Part shown: positions 1-7,792 of the stretch, in pieces
How positions within the stretch are numbered: the first letter of the stretch is position 1
Layout of the letters: every line of letters begins with the position of its first letter
From: a virus
Direction: 5' to 3' (one strand)
Length of the DNA stretch: 21,873 bases
Virus record (IMG/VR): IMGVR_UViG_3300021600_000032
Location: 1-21,873 of that record
Notes under the pieces: generated by a model
Databases searched by the model: none
The model's input: only the letters and a program-made list of their open reading frames with translations
What the model was told of the DNA's origin: nothing
Translations under genes and position numbers: made by a program

Positions 1-2724
1 GTATATGTTAACAGTTTTATCTTGTGAAATCCTGTAATTTCTATCTTCAGCCTGTTGATGGTTTGATGGGACAAAATCTATATCGTGGAATATTGTTGTA
101 TCTGAGGCTGTTAATGTTATAGCAGAACCCGCTGAAATAATATTACCAATAAAAACTCTTTTGTTTGGGTTGGTTTGAAATTCATCTATGGATTTTTGTT
201 TTTCTTTTTCATTCATTTCACCGTTATGACAAACAGCAATATCACCCAACTCACCTTTTAATTTTTTTAGTGACTCAGTAAATACGGTAAAAATAATAAT
301 CTTTCTATCTTCAGATTGTTCTAAAAAGTTATTAACCATATCTAACGTTAAAGGTACTTTTTGTTCTGAAATAAATTTACGTAAAATTACCATCTCAGTC
401 ATTTGTCTAGCTGGACCTAATTTTCTACCCTCAAGTTTTAACCATTCAACATATTCATTAAATGCGTTATCATAACCCTTTCTATCATCTAATTCTAAAT
501 AAAATGGTGAGATAATTTTTGGCGGTAAATCTAAATGGTCTTCTTTTTTTCTACGTAGGATATAATTCTTAGTTTTAATATGTAATTCTTCTAAATTTGA
601 TGCCCCATCAGTTAACCAAATTCTTTTAACCTTTCCTGACGCTAATTTCTTATTAAACGATTTAGCCGCACAATATCTATAAGCGAAGTGTTGAAAGTTA
701 TCTGTTACAGGAACTCTACAAACCTTAAGTAGGTTATAGTAGTCCATTGGTCTATTAGATATAGGTGTACCAGTTAACAACCAAATACTTTTAACATTTT
801 CAGAAATCTGAGGTACAATCTTACCCCTGATTGAAGATTTATTCTTAATCATATGGGCCTCATCTACAATTATTAAATCAAACCCTTCTTCATTTATAAA
901 ACTTTTAGCTTCTTCTTTTTTTCTCTTATCTTCTATCTCATGAAATCTATTTAAAATATCATAATTAATAATAGTAAAAAATTTAGGTTGCCAAAATCCT
1001 GACTTAACTATTGTTACATATTCTTCATCAATATATTCGGTTATTTCTCGGAACCAATTAATTTTAGCATTTGCTGGGCAAATAACCAATATTTTTTCCG
1101 CTCCTGACAATAAAGCTGCAGCTATTGCTGACTTTGTATTATGTGTAACTACATATTCATCCATAACATATAAGTGATCTTCAGCGTCTACTGATATACA
1201 TTGGGCTTCAAAACTTCTTGAAAATTCTATATTTTTTATACCCCTAGAAGGGTTGTATTTTTTAGATTTTGTCATGTTTTTTATTTTACGTGATAATCTA
1301 AAAGGTATTATGTTTTCAGGTAAGTTTATTGTTAAAATATGTGATTTTTTACACTCAATAAAAACACCATTTTTTTTATAACCGCCATTTTTAATTCTCT
1401 CTCTTGTCACACCCCCTAATGATTGGACTAGTTGTTTAACGTCTTTAGATAATTGTTCAGATGTTGTGTAATATTGTATTGTGCCTTTTTTTGAACAATA
1501 CCCATCAGTATCTAATAAACCTTGTAAAACAGATAACCTAACCTCTTTAGAGTTATATATATAATCTTTAGGTATGAATTTAGTATCTGACTTAGTGTTC
1601 ATTAACTCATAATGTCTTAACCATTTAGTTATTTCATTATCATGACCCTTCTGTTTATCTGGTATTTCACAAGTAATTAAATAATCACAATTAATTATAT
1701 GTTTTAAAAAATGATTTTTAGGTAGATCATCAGTCAACTCTTTTATTAATTCATCATCTACAGTTGAAAACCTAATAGATGTTTTTGATAACCCCCCATC
1801 ACCTAGTAATAAACCTAAAATATAAGGGTTAATACCGACAAATTTAGTGTCAAACTCCACTGGTTTAACTATAGGTATATACCATTTTAAATTACCCTTA
1901 GTACCGTAAGTTAAATCACCAATTAAATCTTTCAATTGTTTAACAACATAACCACCACTTCTTTTTTTATGGTTAGTGGTTTGCACCGCCCATAAATGTT
2001 CATCACAAGTCTCAACCACCGTACCATCAGTAAATGTCACCTTATATAAATCCTTTTTACCCTGTGGAAATACACCATTAACTTTTGTGGGTTTTCCGTT
2101 AGAACCTATTACATAATCACCTATTTTTATTTCACCCATTTTAATCCAACCATTAGGTGTTAATAAATTACTATCTATAGCAGCTGCTTTTCCCAATCCC
2201 ATATCGTCAGATAGGATAGACCTGTTTTTCTTTAGTAAGAATTTAACGGCAGTTTCTTGGTGTGGGAATAAACTACGTCCTTTTTTATTTATTTTATTAA
2301 CGGAATCAAAATTAACTTCCAAATCTTCGAAAGGTTCGTAAAACATATCTGTTAATATTTGTGTTTTAGGTATGTGAAATAAAACAGATTGTTTTTGATT
2401 TTTATAAAGTTTACCTTTTACATGGTAAGATTTATCACCGTCGGCTAATAATAATTCAACAAAAACACGTTCTGGGTTGTTTTTCAAACCGTAGTTTTCT
2501 TTTAATTGTTCCCCTAAATAAGGTGTAATATCCACAACCTTATTTATTTCCATAGGTTCTCTTTCAAAATTTTCTTCGATATAAGATATTTGACTAGTGG
2601 TGAGCACAAAAAAACCTTCATTATCTAACTTTTTTTTCATTTTTAGAATATGATCGTTTGTTCCCGTATAATTACGTATTTTTTCTAAAGTAGTTTTGTT
2701 CTTTAATTTAGTTAAATCTACCAT
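1..2724 (-). CDS. SNF2-family DNA helicase/translocase with intein, 3' end outside window
   Basis: Reading down from the ATG at 2724 gives 908 codons with no stop before the window edge, so the C-terminus is missing. The N-terminal part (residues 1-179) ends in a helicase Q-like segment (LFPHQETAVKFLL) and Walker A (DDMGLGK). The motif is interrupted after its Lys and resumes with Thr at residue 530. Motif II is DEAH (621-624), motif III is LLTGTPIS, and motif VI is QAEDRNYRISQ (891-901), close to the QAxDRxxRIGQ of SNF2 proteins such as SMARCAL1. The family comprises ATP-dependent duplex translocases or annealing helicases acting at forks and in repair. In this phage it probably serves replication or recombination, the role UvsW plays in T4. 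The gene is divergent from the homing endonuclease at 2813 and has two tandem ATATTTAT promoter-like copies upstream. Family call is firm; exact role is inferred. Confidence 0.93.
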   Translation of the reverse strand, partial: MVDLTKLKNKTTLEKIRNYTGTNDHILKMKKKLDNEGFFVLTTSQISYIEENFEREPMEINKVVDITPYLGEQLKENYGLKNNPERVFVELLLADGDKSYHVKGKLYKNQKQSVLFHIPKTQILTDMFYEPFEDLEVNFDSVNKINKKGRSLFPHQETAVKFLLKKNRSILSDDMGLGKAAAIDSNLLTPNGWIKMGEIKIGDYVIGSNGKPTKVNGVFPQGKKDLYKVTFTDGTVVETCDEHLWAVQTTNHKKRSGGYVVKQLKDLIGDLTYGTKGNLKWYIPIVKPVEFDTKFVGINPYILGLLLGDGGLSKTSIRFSTVDDELIKELTDDLPKNHFLKHIINCDYLITCEIPDKQKGHDNEITKWLRHYELMNTKSDTKFIPKDYIYNSKEVRLSVLQGLLDTDGYCSKKGTIQYYTTSEQLSKDVKQLVQSLGGVTRERIKNGGYKKNGVFIECKKSHILTINLPENIIPFRLSRKIKNMTKSKKYNPSRGIKNIEFSRSFEAQCISVDAEDHLYVMDEYVVTHNTKSAIAAALLSGAEKILVICPANAKINWFREITEYIDEEYVTIVKSGFWQPKFFTIINYDILNRFHEIEDKRKKEEAKSFINEEGFDLIIVDEAHMIKNKSSIRGKIVPQISENVKSIWLLTGTPISNRPMDYYNLLKVCRVPVTDNFQHFAYRYCAAKSFNKKLASGKVKRIWLTDGASNLEELHIKTKNYILRRKKEDHLDLPPKIISPFYLELDDRKGYDNAFNEYVEWLKLEGRKLGPARQMTEMVILRKFISEQKVPLTLDMVNNFLEQSEDRKIIIFTVFTESLKKLKGELGDIAVCHNGEMNEKEKQKSIDEFQTNPNKRVFIGNIISAGSAITLTASDTTIFHDIDFVPSNHQQAEDRNYRISQDKTVNIY
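1138..2187 (-). mobile_element. Intein with LAGLIDADG endonuclease, inserted in the helicase Walker A motif
   Basis: A 350-residue in-frame insertion splits the P-loop between GK and T. It starts AAAIDSNLLTPNGW and ends VVTHN, followed by the extein Thr. Its first residue is Ala, not Cys or Ser. Intein residue 66 is Trp in block B (DEHLW), residue 330 is Cys in block F (AQCISVD) and residue 348 is Thr in block G (VTHN). These match the W-C-T signature of class 3 inteins, of which the mycobacterial DnaB intein is the example I recall. Two LAGLIDADG-type motifs, YILGLLLGDG (122-131) and LQGLLDTDG (221-229), mark a homing endonuclease domain with both acidic residues kept. Splicing should restore MGLGKT. 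The reading frame, the terminal His-Asn and the endonuclease motifs are intact, so it is probably active. Confidence 0.92.
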
Positions 2725-2729
2725 ATGGT

Positions 2730-2768
2730 AAAATAAATATAAGGTATATCTGTGGAAAATAAATATAA
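2730..2768 (-). promoter_or_regulatory. Tandem ATATTTAT promoter-like repeats upstream of helicase
   Basis: On the minus strand the 13-mer TTATATTTATTTT occurs twice, at 2756-2768 and 2730-2742, exactly 26 bp apart. Each copy contains the ATATTTAT octamer seen before most transcription units here. The proximal octamer (2733-2740) ends 8 nt before the helicase ATG. The promoter role is inferred from recurrence and position. Confidence 0.55.
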
Positions 2769-2782
2769 TAGAGAAATCTGAA

Positions 2783-2790
2783 ATATTTAT
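2783..2790 (+). promoter_or_regulatory. ATATTTAT promoter-like element for the homing endonuclease/neck unit
   Basis: ATATTTAT sits 22 nt before the ATG at 2813, followed by an A-rich leader. It faces away from the helicase elements, so the 76-bp gap would hold divergent promoters. Inferred from the recurring motif. Confidence 0.5.
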
Positions 2791-2812
2791 TAAAATAAAA
2801 GTGTATATATTA

Positions 2813-3502
2813 ATGAAAAGCGGGATTTATAAAATAAGAAATATTATTAACGATAAAGTTTATATTGGTTCAGCTTTTAATATCAAACAAAGGTGGAATA
2901 GACACTTAAATGAGTTAAAACAAAATAAACACCATTCACCTAAACTACAGAGATCTTTTAACAAATACGGATTTGATAATTTTATATTTGAAATTATTGA
3001 GTTATGTGAAAAAGAATTGTTAATTGAAAGGGAACAGTATTGGGTAGATTTTCTATCCTCATATAATAATGGGTATAATTCAACACCAAACGTTATAAAA
3101 CCTATGTTAGGTAGAAAACATACTGAAATCACTAAAAAATTAATGAGTGAAAAGCATTTAGGTAAAAAAGTTTCTAGTAAAACAAAGGAAAAACTTAGCC
3201 TTATTAATAAAGGTAAAAAATATGATATCTACACTAAAGAAAGAAATCTTAAAATTAGTAATGCCTTAAAAGGTGAAAAAAACTATATGTTTGGAAAACA
3301 TATGTCTGAGGGTGTAAAGAAAAAACTTATAGAAAAAAATAATAAAAAAATAAGACAGTTTACTAAAGACGGTATATTCATAAGAAAATGGGATAGTATT
3401 TCAGAATGTGCTAAATATTTGGGTGTAGATAATAGTAGTATTACTAAAGTCTGTAAGGGTAAGTTAATAACAACTAAAAACTTTAAATTTTCATATGAGT
3501 AA
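2813..3502 (+). CDS. GIY-YIG homing endonuclease with NUMOD-type DNA-binding repeats
   Basis: Residues 1-90 form a GIY-YIG nuclease domain: SGIYKIRN, then DKVYIGSA, an Arg in QRWNRH, and a later catalytic-type Glu in EREQYW. The middle part carries repeated LGRKHTEITKKLMSEKHLGKKVS-like units that resemble NUMOD3. The end (RKWDSISECAKYLGVDNSSI) is a helix-turn-helix of the NUMOD1/IENR1 type. The architecture matches free-standing Seg-like endonucleases that spread into phage genomes. Start: an in-frame GTG lies at 2801, but the ATG at 2813 gives the usual MKSGIYKI opening and is preferred. The last 8 nt overlap the next gene's start. It sits between helicase and structural genes rather than inside an intron. 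Confidence 0.9.
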   Translation: MKSGIYKIRNIINDKVYIGSAFNIKQRWNRHLNELKQNKHHSPKLQRSFNKYGFDNFIFEIIELCEKELLIEREQYWVDFLSSYNNGYNSTPNVIKPMLGRKHTEITKKLMSEKHLGKKVSSKTKEKLSLINKGKKYDIYTKERNLKISNALKGEKNYMFGKHMSEGVKKKLIEKNNKKIRQFTKDGIFIRKWDSISECAKYLGVDNSSITKVCKGKLITTKNFKFSYE

Positions 3503-4016
3503 TAATAAAAAAAGGCCAATAAATAGAATGGGGCGTTTCTATGACGAGATTGATTTTAGTCTTGAAAATGAAATGGCTCGTGAACACCTAGAGGGCGATT
3601 TAAATTTTGTGGTGGTGTTATTCCAAGTTGATAGGAAAGAAACTGCTGTTGATGACGTATACGGTGAGGCAAAATCTAACGAAATTAGATTTAAGGCACC
3701 TAAAGAATTACGCGTTAAATTGGCTTTAGAGGCTGCAGAAAATAAATCTTATTCTGGTGGTATGAATAGAATATTAGAATATGGTAATCTTACTTTCCAT
3801 GTTTTCCAAGAACAACTGAATGAATTAGGATGTGATATATCTTACGGTGATTATATCGGTTATGCCGATAGAGAAGATAATATAGTTTATTTCACTGTTA
3901 GTAATGACGGTAAAATATATTCTGAAAATTCGCATACAAGATTAGGTTATAAAGCTTATTACAGAACAATAACATGTGTGAAAGCAGACCAAAACGAGTT
4001 TAACCCAAATTACTAA
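3495..4016 (+). CDS. Probable virion structural protein (neck/connector region)
   Basis: This 173-aa soluble protein overlaps the endonuclease stop by 8 nt and is followed 3 nt later by the next structural gene, so the two are co-transcribed. It has no signal peptide or membrane segment. The C-terminal half is beta-rich and aromatic (DISYGDYIGYADRED, then YKAYYRTITC). I do not recognise a family with certainty. Its place just before a probable tail-completion protein and the fibre and sheath genes suggests a neck or head-completion protein, the position occupied by gp13/gp14 in T4. That assignment rests on context only. Confidence 0.6.
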   Translation: MSNNKKRPINRMGRFYDEIDFSLENEMAREHLEGDLNFVVVLFQVDRKETAVDDVYGEAKSNEIRFKAPKELRVKLALEAAENKSYSGGMNRILEYGNLTFHVFQEQLNELGCDISYGDYIGYADREDNIVYFTVSNDGKIYSENSHTRLGYKAYYRTITCVKADQNEFNPNY

Positions 4017-4019
4017 AAA

Positions 4020-5060
4020 ATGGCTCTACCTAAAAAATTAAAAAAACAATTAGACTTACCAATGGTTGACCCACAAGGTGGACCTAAACAATATATTGCC
4101 AATTATTTAAAAGATAATAAGAATAATCTACCAAGAGGTATAGACCACGCTGATTTAGATAATGGTTTTGTTGAATGGGTTAATAAAGATTTGGGTGTTG
4201 TTGTTGACGGTGAAAAAATACCTGTTTCGTTTTTGACCGCACAAAGATGGACAGAATTTACAAGAAATTGGCAAAATTCTGATAAATATAAAAACATCAA
4301 AATACCTTTTATTTCTGTGGTTAGAAATCCTGATGCACAACCTGGTACTAACCCAGCTGATTTTAAAATACCTGTTAGAAAAGATTTTCCTTATATGACA
4401 ATACAAACATGGGATGGTAATAAAAAGGGGGCAAATGTTTATACAATGCCACAACCTGTTGGTATTGATTTGACTTATAATGTCAGGTTTTTTACTTACA
4501 GAATGAATGAATTGAATGTTCTAAATCAAAAAGTTTTAACAACTTTTGCTTCAGCTCAAGCTTATGTTAACATAAAAGGCCATTATTTTCCTATAATGTT
4601 GGAAACAATAGGCGATGAATCAACTATTGATGATATTGATGGTAAGAGATATTATGTTCAAACATATGAGTTAAGAATGATGGCTTATTTGTTGAATGAA
4701 GAGGAGTTTAAAATTAAACCAGCTTTAGAAAGGGCAATAATGTCCTACGAAGTTCAAGATAAAGCACCTAAGGTTGTAACCAAAATTATTAAAGACCAAA
4801 GTCAAAATGACAAAACAATAAATTTGGTTATTCAGTTTTTACCTGGATCACCAACAACCGTGACTTTTCAGGCGGATACACTTGCTAACTTTACGTCAAT
4901 CCAAACTTCTAATGTTTCTGATGTAACAATTTATGTTAACGGTATTGCAGTTACTTTACCATTTTATCTTATGATAAACGATGTTATAGGCATATCTATT
5001 GTTAGAACAGATGCAACAAAATTATCTGAAATAATACTAAGAGGAACAATACCACTATGA
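4020..5060 (+). CDS. Probable neck/tail-completion structural protein
   Basis: This is a 346-aa protein. The central segment (about 145-235) is the most family-like: it runs from DLTYNVRFFTYRMNELN through a QAYVNIKGHYFP stretch to RRYYVQTYEL-like text (here KRYYVQTYELRMMAYLL) and an acidic EEEFK. I associate this pattern with neck or tail-terminator proteins of large T4-like phages, the gp15 role of capping the tail tube and sheath, but I cannot verify homology. The last 95 residues (about 250-346) look like a separate beta-domain. The gene starts 3 nt after its upstream partner's stop, and its own stop overlaps the next ATG by 4 nt (ATGA), indicating translational coupling. Confidence 0.6.
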   Translation: MALPKKLKKQLDLPMVDPQGGPKQYIANYLKDNKNNLPRGIDHADLDNGFVEWVNKDLGVVVDGEKIPVSFLTAQRWTEFTRNWQNSDKYKNIKIPFISVVRNPDAQPGTNPADFKIPVRKDFPYMTIQTWDGNKKGANVYTMPQPVGIDLTYNVRFFTYRMNELNVLNQKVLTTFASAQAYVNIKGHYFPIMLETIGDESTIDDIDGKRYYVQTYELRMMAYLLNEEEFKIKPALERAIMSYEVQDKAPKVVTKIIKDQSQNDKTINLVIQFLPGSPTTVTFQADTLANFTSIQTSNVSDVTIYVNGIAVTLPFYLMINDVIGISIVRTDATKLSEIILRGTIPL

Positions 5061-5497
5061 TACCAGTAATGTCTAGCTTTTGCGGAAATGGTGATGTCAC
5101 CAAACTTTATGTAATCGAACCTATAGAAAATAGCGTTGTCGGTAACCTTACTGCTTCTACTATAACAGTAACAGATATCACTGTAGAAGGCAATTTATAT
5201 AATTGTGAAAGTGGGTCAACCGCTTTTTTTAATACTGTTTCAGCTTGTACAGATAACACAATAAACGTTGGTTCTGATTTAACACCAGTAAATGATGCAT
5301 CTGTAGATGTTGGTACACCTTTTAGAAGATATAGAGAAGTAAATACTGTAAATGGTATGAGTTCTATATGGGCTTCTACCGTCAGAGTTGTTACACCTGA
5401 AGTAACATTAGGGTATGACAGTAATGGTGAATTAAGGATATTGACGGCAAACAGTTCAATTTTACAAAATGATGTAATAAACGGAGGTTCTTACTAA
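5057..5497 (+). CDS. Short fibre-like structural protein
   Basis: This 146-aa protein is rich in Thr, Val, Ser and Asn. Its centre carries INVGSDLTPVND, then VGTPFRRYREVNTVNGMSSIW, and near the end TLGYDSNGELRIL. Such short beta-structured stretches occur in phage fibre stems and tips. It ends DVINGGSY, echoed by DILDGGVY at the end of the next protein, so the two may share a terminal interaction motif. The ATG overlaps the upstream stop (ATGA), coupling it to the neck-region genes. A fibre or fibre-attachment role is inferred from composition and position. Confidence 0.6.
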   Translation: MIPVMSSFCGNGDVTKLYVIEPIENSVVGNLTASTITVTDITVEGNLYNCESGSTAFFNTVSACTDNTINVGSDLTPVNDASVDVGTPFRRYREVNTVNGMSSIWASTVRVVTPEVTLGYDSNGELRILTANSSILQNDVINGGSY

Positions 5498-5503
5498 TAA
5501 AGG

Positions 5504-5511
5504 ATATTTAT
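5504..5511 (+). promoter_or_regulatory. ATATTTAT promoter-like element
   Basis: The octamer lies in a 27-bp gap, 13 nt before the ATG of the 393-aa fibre gene, and is followed by AAAAACAAATTAA, an A-rich leader without Shine-Dalgarno sequence. Confidence 0.5.
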
Positions 5512-5524
5512 AAAAACAAATTAA

Positions 5525-6706
5525 ATGGCAAATAGAAACGCAATACATATATTAAAAAACACACTATTCCCAAGTCAGGTTTTACCTGCTAGTGCATACT
5601 ATGGTGAACCATTGGTTAACCTTGGTGATGGTATTGTTTTTTTCTCTGGTAGTACAGATGGTTCACCTACATGGGTACCAAGTAACAATAACGCTGGTTA
5701 TTTCGAAGTTGGTTCTAATCTTTATAACTTAAAGATAAGAAATAAAATCACACATTACAACAATTTAACCAATTTAGCTGGTAAATTTCTTTCAGGTACT
5801 ACTACAGGATTTGTTTTAGCTGATATAACAAACATTCAAGGTGTTGACAATTACGTAACTGGTGGTACATATTCAAATGGTACCCTAACCTTAAATAGAC
5901 AAAACGGTTCTGTAACAGTAAATGGTTTATTATCTGCGGATACTTATGTAACTGGTTTTACGTATTCTAACAACAATTTAACAATATTACAAAACCAAGG
6001 TCAATCACCTTTAACTGTTAATATTTCAACAATGACTGGTTTAACAGTCAACGGAACTTTATCAGCATCAACATATTATGGTGATGGTTCACATTTAACA
6101 GGTTTAATCACAACAGATACATATACAACTGGTTTTACATATGATAACAGTAACGTATTAACTATAAAGAGAAACGAAGGTTTACCTGATTTAAACACTA
6201 AAATTGAAAATATTGTTTTAACCGCTTTAACAGTAAACAATACACAAAGTAATGTTGTAACAATAGGTCAAGGTGGTATGGTTATCGGTAGTGGTGGATC
6301 ATCTGCTTCACATGGTATTGGTGACTTAACAGTACACGGAAGTTTAATTGTTTACGGTACTGGTACCACAATTGAAACAAGTGAGTTATATATTGAAGAC
6401 CCTAATATTACTATAAACTACAACCCAAGTGGTAGTAGTACGTCAACTTCAGTTGGTTCTGGTTTTATTATTCAAGATGGTTCGGGAGTTGCTAACTCTA
6501 ATTCAAACTTTTTAATTGGCCAACTTTATTTAAACCCTAACATTAATTCAAACACTGAATATACTTCAGCAAATGGAAATGCAAATAGAGGTTTTTTCAC
6601 ACAATTAAATGATATTATTATTAGAAATACTAATTATAATTCTGGAGCACCTAACGGTAAAAGGGTATTAACTGAAGACGATATTTTAGATGGGGGGGTT
6701 TATTGA
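5525..6706 (+). CDS. Tail fibre-like protein with repeated YVTGxTY units
   Basis: This 393-aa protein is rich in Gly, Thr, Ser and Asn, as is usual for trimeric fibres. The N-terminus (HILKNTLFPSQVLPASAYYGEPLVNLGDG) resembles fibre attachment domains. Three units of the pattern D-x-Y-x-T-G-x-T-Y-x-N-x-x-x-L-T start at residues 108, 139 and 198. Residues 108-184 recur almost unchanged in the neighbouring 259-aa fibre. The region 240-330 contains VHGSLIVYGTGTTIETSELYIEDPNI, a beta-strand pattern seen in fibre shafts. The C-terminus is DILDGGVY, encoded across a run of seven G residues. Probably a structural or receptor-binding fibre; the receptor is unknown. Confidence 0.75.
   Translation: MANRNAIHILKNTLFPSQVLPASAYYGEPLVNLGDGIVFFSGSTDGSPTWVPSNNNAGYFEVGSNLYNLKIRNKITHYNNLTNLAGKFLSGTTTGFVLADITNIQGVDNYVTGGTYSNGTLTLNRQNGSVTVNGLLSADTYVTGFTYSNNNLTILQNQGQSPLTVNISTMTGLTVNGTLSASTYYGDGSHLTGLITTDTYTTGFTYDNSNVLTIKRNEGLPDLNTKIENIVLTALTVNNTQSNVVTIGQGGMVIGSGGSSASHGIGDLTVHGSLIVYGTGTTIETSELYIEDPNITINYNPSGSSTSTSVGSGFIIQDGSGVANSNSNFLIGQLYLNPNINSNTEYTSANGNANRGFFTQLNDIIIRNTNYNSGAPNGKRVLTEDDILDGGVY
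5846..6076 (+). repeat. Fibre module duplicate, copy 1
   Basis: This encodes 77 residues, 73 of which are identical to those encoded at 6993-7223. By my reading the two copies differ at about 26 synonymous codons but at only 4 amino acids. Confidence 0.9.
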
Positions 6707-6740
6707 CGGTGGTTAGTAGTAACATTTCCCTATAACCCTA

Positions 6741-6748
6741 ATATTTAT
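6741..6748 (+). promoter_or_regulatory. ATATTTAT promoter-like element
   Basis: The octamer lies in the 103-bp gap before the 259-aa fibre gene, 61 nt from the ATG, the longest spacing in the window. The 14-mer ACCCTAATATTTAT (6735-6748) is repeated exactly at 13906-13919 before the PQ-loop gene. Confidence 0.45.
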
Positions 6749-6754
6749 TTTTAG

Positions 6755-6791
6755 AGGTTATATAACCTAATAATTATTACCCTATATAGGG
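6755..6791. repeat. Two perfect palindromes in the 5' region of a fibre gene
   Basis: AGGTTATATAACCT (6755-6768) and CCCTATATAGGG (6780-6791) are perfect 14- and 12-bp palindromes. They lie between the promoter-like octamer and the start codon at 6810. They could be protein-binding sites or small leader hairpins; the role is unknown. Confidence 0.6.
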
Positions 6792-6809
6792 ATTTATTTA
6801 GTCATAGAT

Positions 6810-7589
6810 ATGGCAACACGTAACAATACATTCATATTAAAGCGCTCTAATGTTGTTGGTAAAATACCTTCATTATCAGGTTTAACATTAGGTGAATTAG
6901 CTTTAAACACTGCTGACGCTAAATTATATACCCTTTATACCGCTGGTTCAAGTGGAGCCACAGAAGTTAGACAAGTTGGTTGGGATAGTCCAGACAATTA
7001 TGTTACTGGTGGTACATATTCTAACGGAACTTTAACCTTAAACAGACAAAACGGTTCTGTAACAGTAAATGGTTTATTATCTGCAGACACATATGTCACT
7101 GGTTTCACATATTCAAACAACAATTTAACAATACAACAAAACCAAGGACAGTCACCGTTATCAGTCAATATCTCAACAATGACTGGTTTAACAGTTAATG
7201 GTACCGTATCTGCGACAACATATGCTGGTGAAACAACAAACTTTGGGTTATCACTTGATGGACAGAGTGGTATTATTTCAACAGGTCAAAAGGGATATAC
7301 AATCATTCCTTATAATATGACCATAACTGGGTGGAACATTGTTGCAAGTCCAAGTGGTTCCTGTCAATTTGATGTTTGGAAAATCGCATCTGGAAGTGCA
7401 TTGCCAACCGTTTCAAATACAATAACAGGTTCACAAAAGCCAATTCTTTCAAACGGATATATAGCAACAAGTACAAGTGTCAGTGGATGGACAACAACTG
7501 TAACGACAGGAGATATAATAGGATATAACGTAGATAGTGCGAGTGGTATTACCAAGGTAACACTATCAATAAATGGAACAAAACGATAA
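6810..7589 (+). CDS. Tail fibre protein with common attachment domain and beta C-terminal domain
   Basis: This 259-aa protein opens with an N-terminal segment (FILKRSNVVGKIPSLSGL, then LGELALNTADAKLY) that is the standard start of many tail fibres and is thought to attach them to the virion. Residues 62-138 duplicate residues 108-184 of the upstream fibre. From about residue 145 a different domain follows (MTITGWNIVASPSGSCQFDVW, then TVTTGDIIGYNVDSASGITKVTL). I recognise it as a recurring C-terminal module of phage fibre and decoration proteins. Codon use shifts near this junction, with more GGA, AGT and CTT than upstream, suggesting module exchange. The next gene begins 3 nt after the stop, so this heads a four-gene adhesin operon. 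Confidence 0.8.
   Translation: MATRNNTFILKRSNVVGKIPSLSGLTLGELALNTADAKLYTLYTAGSSGATEVRQVGWDSPDNYVTGGTYSNGTLTLNRQNGSVTVNGLLSADTYVTGFTYSNNNLTIQQNQGQSPLSVNISTMTGLTVNGTVSATTYAGETTNFGLSLDGQSGIISTGQKGYTIIPYNMTITGWNIVASPSGSCQFDVWKIASGSALPTVSNTITGSQKPILSNGYIATSTSVSGWTTTVTTGDIIGYNVDSASGITKVTLSINGTKR
6993..7223 (+). repeat. Fibre module duplicate, copy 2
   Basis: Partner of the segment at 5846-6076. An identical run of roughly 40 bp covers the codons from RQNGSV to LLSA. Confidence 0.9.
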
Positions 7590-7592
7590 ATT

Positions 7593-7787
7593 ATGGCAAC
7601 ATTTATAGAAAACAACAGAAGAGACCAAGTGACAACAATAATAAATGTCACTTATACACTATCAGATGGAAGTCAAGTAACACTTGATGTTCCAATCTTT
7701 ATGCCTCAATCAGAGGATGATATTCAATTGGGGTTAACTAATAGAGGAATAACCGAAGAAATTAAATTAAATCCTCCACAGGAATAA
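7593..7787 (+). CDS. Small conserved-looking phage protein within the fibre operon
   Basis: This 64-aa acidic protein (MATFIENNRRDQ, then YTLSDGSQVTLDVPIF, then NRGITEEI) has no membrane segment or cysteines. Its spacing is tight, 3 nt after the fibre stop and 5 nt before the next gene, which supports real translation. I recognise no family. Its place between fibre genes suggests a small structural component or fibre-assembly helper; that is inference. Confidence 0.65.
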   Translation: MATFIENNRRDQVTTIINVTYTLSDGSQVTLDVPIFMPQSEDDIQLGLTNRGITEEIKLNPPQE

Positions 7788-7792
7788 GTTAA

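Noticed and set aside
2801-2812. GTG start for the GIY-YIG endonuclease
   Set aside because: It adds only four residues. The ATG at 2813 gives the usual MKSGIYKI start, although GTG cannot be fully excluded.
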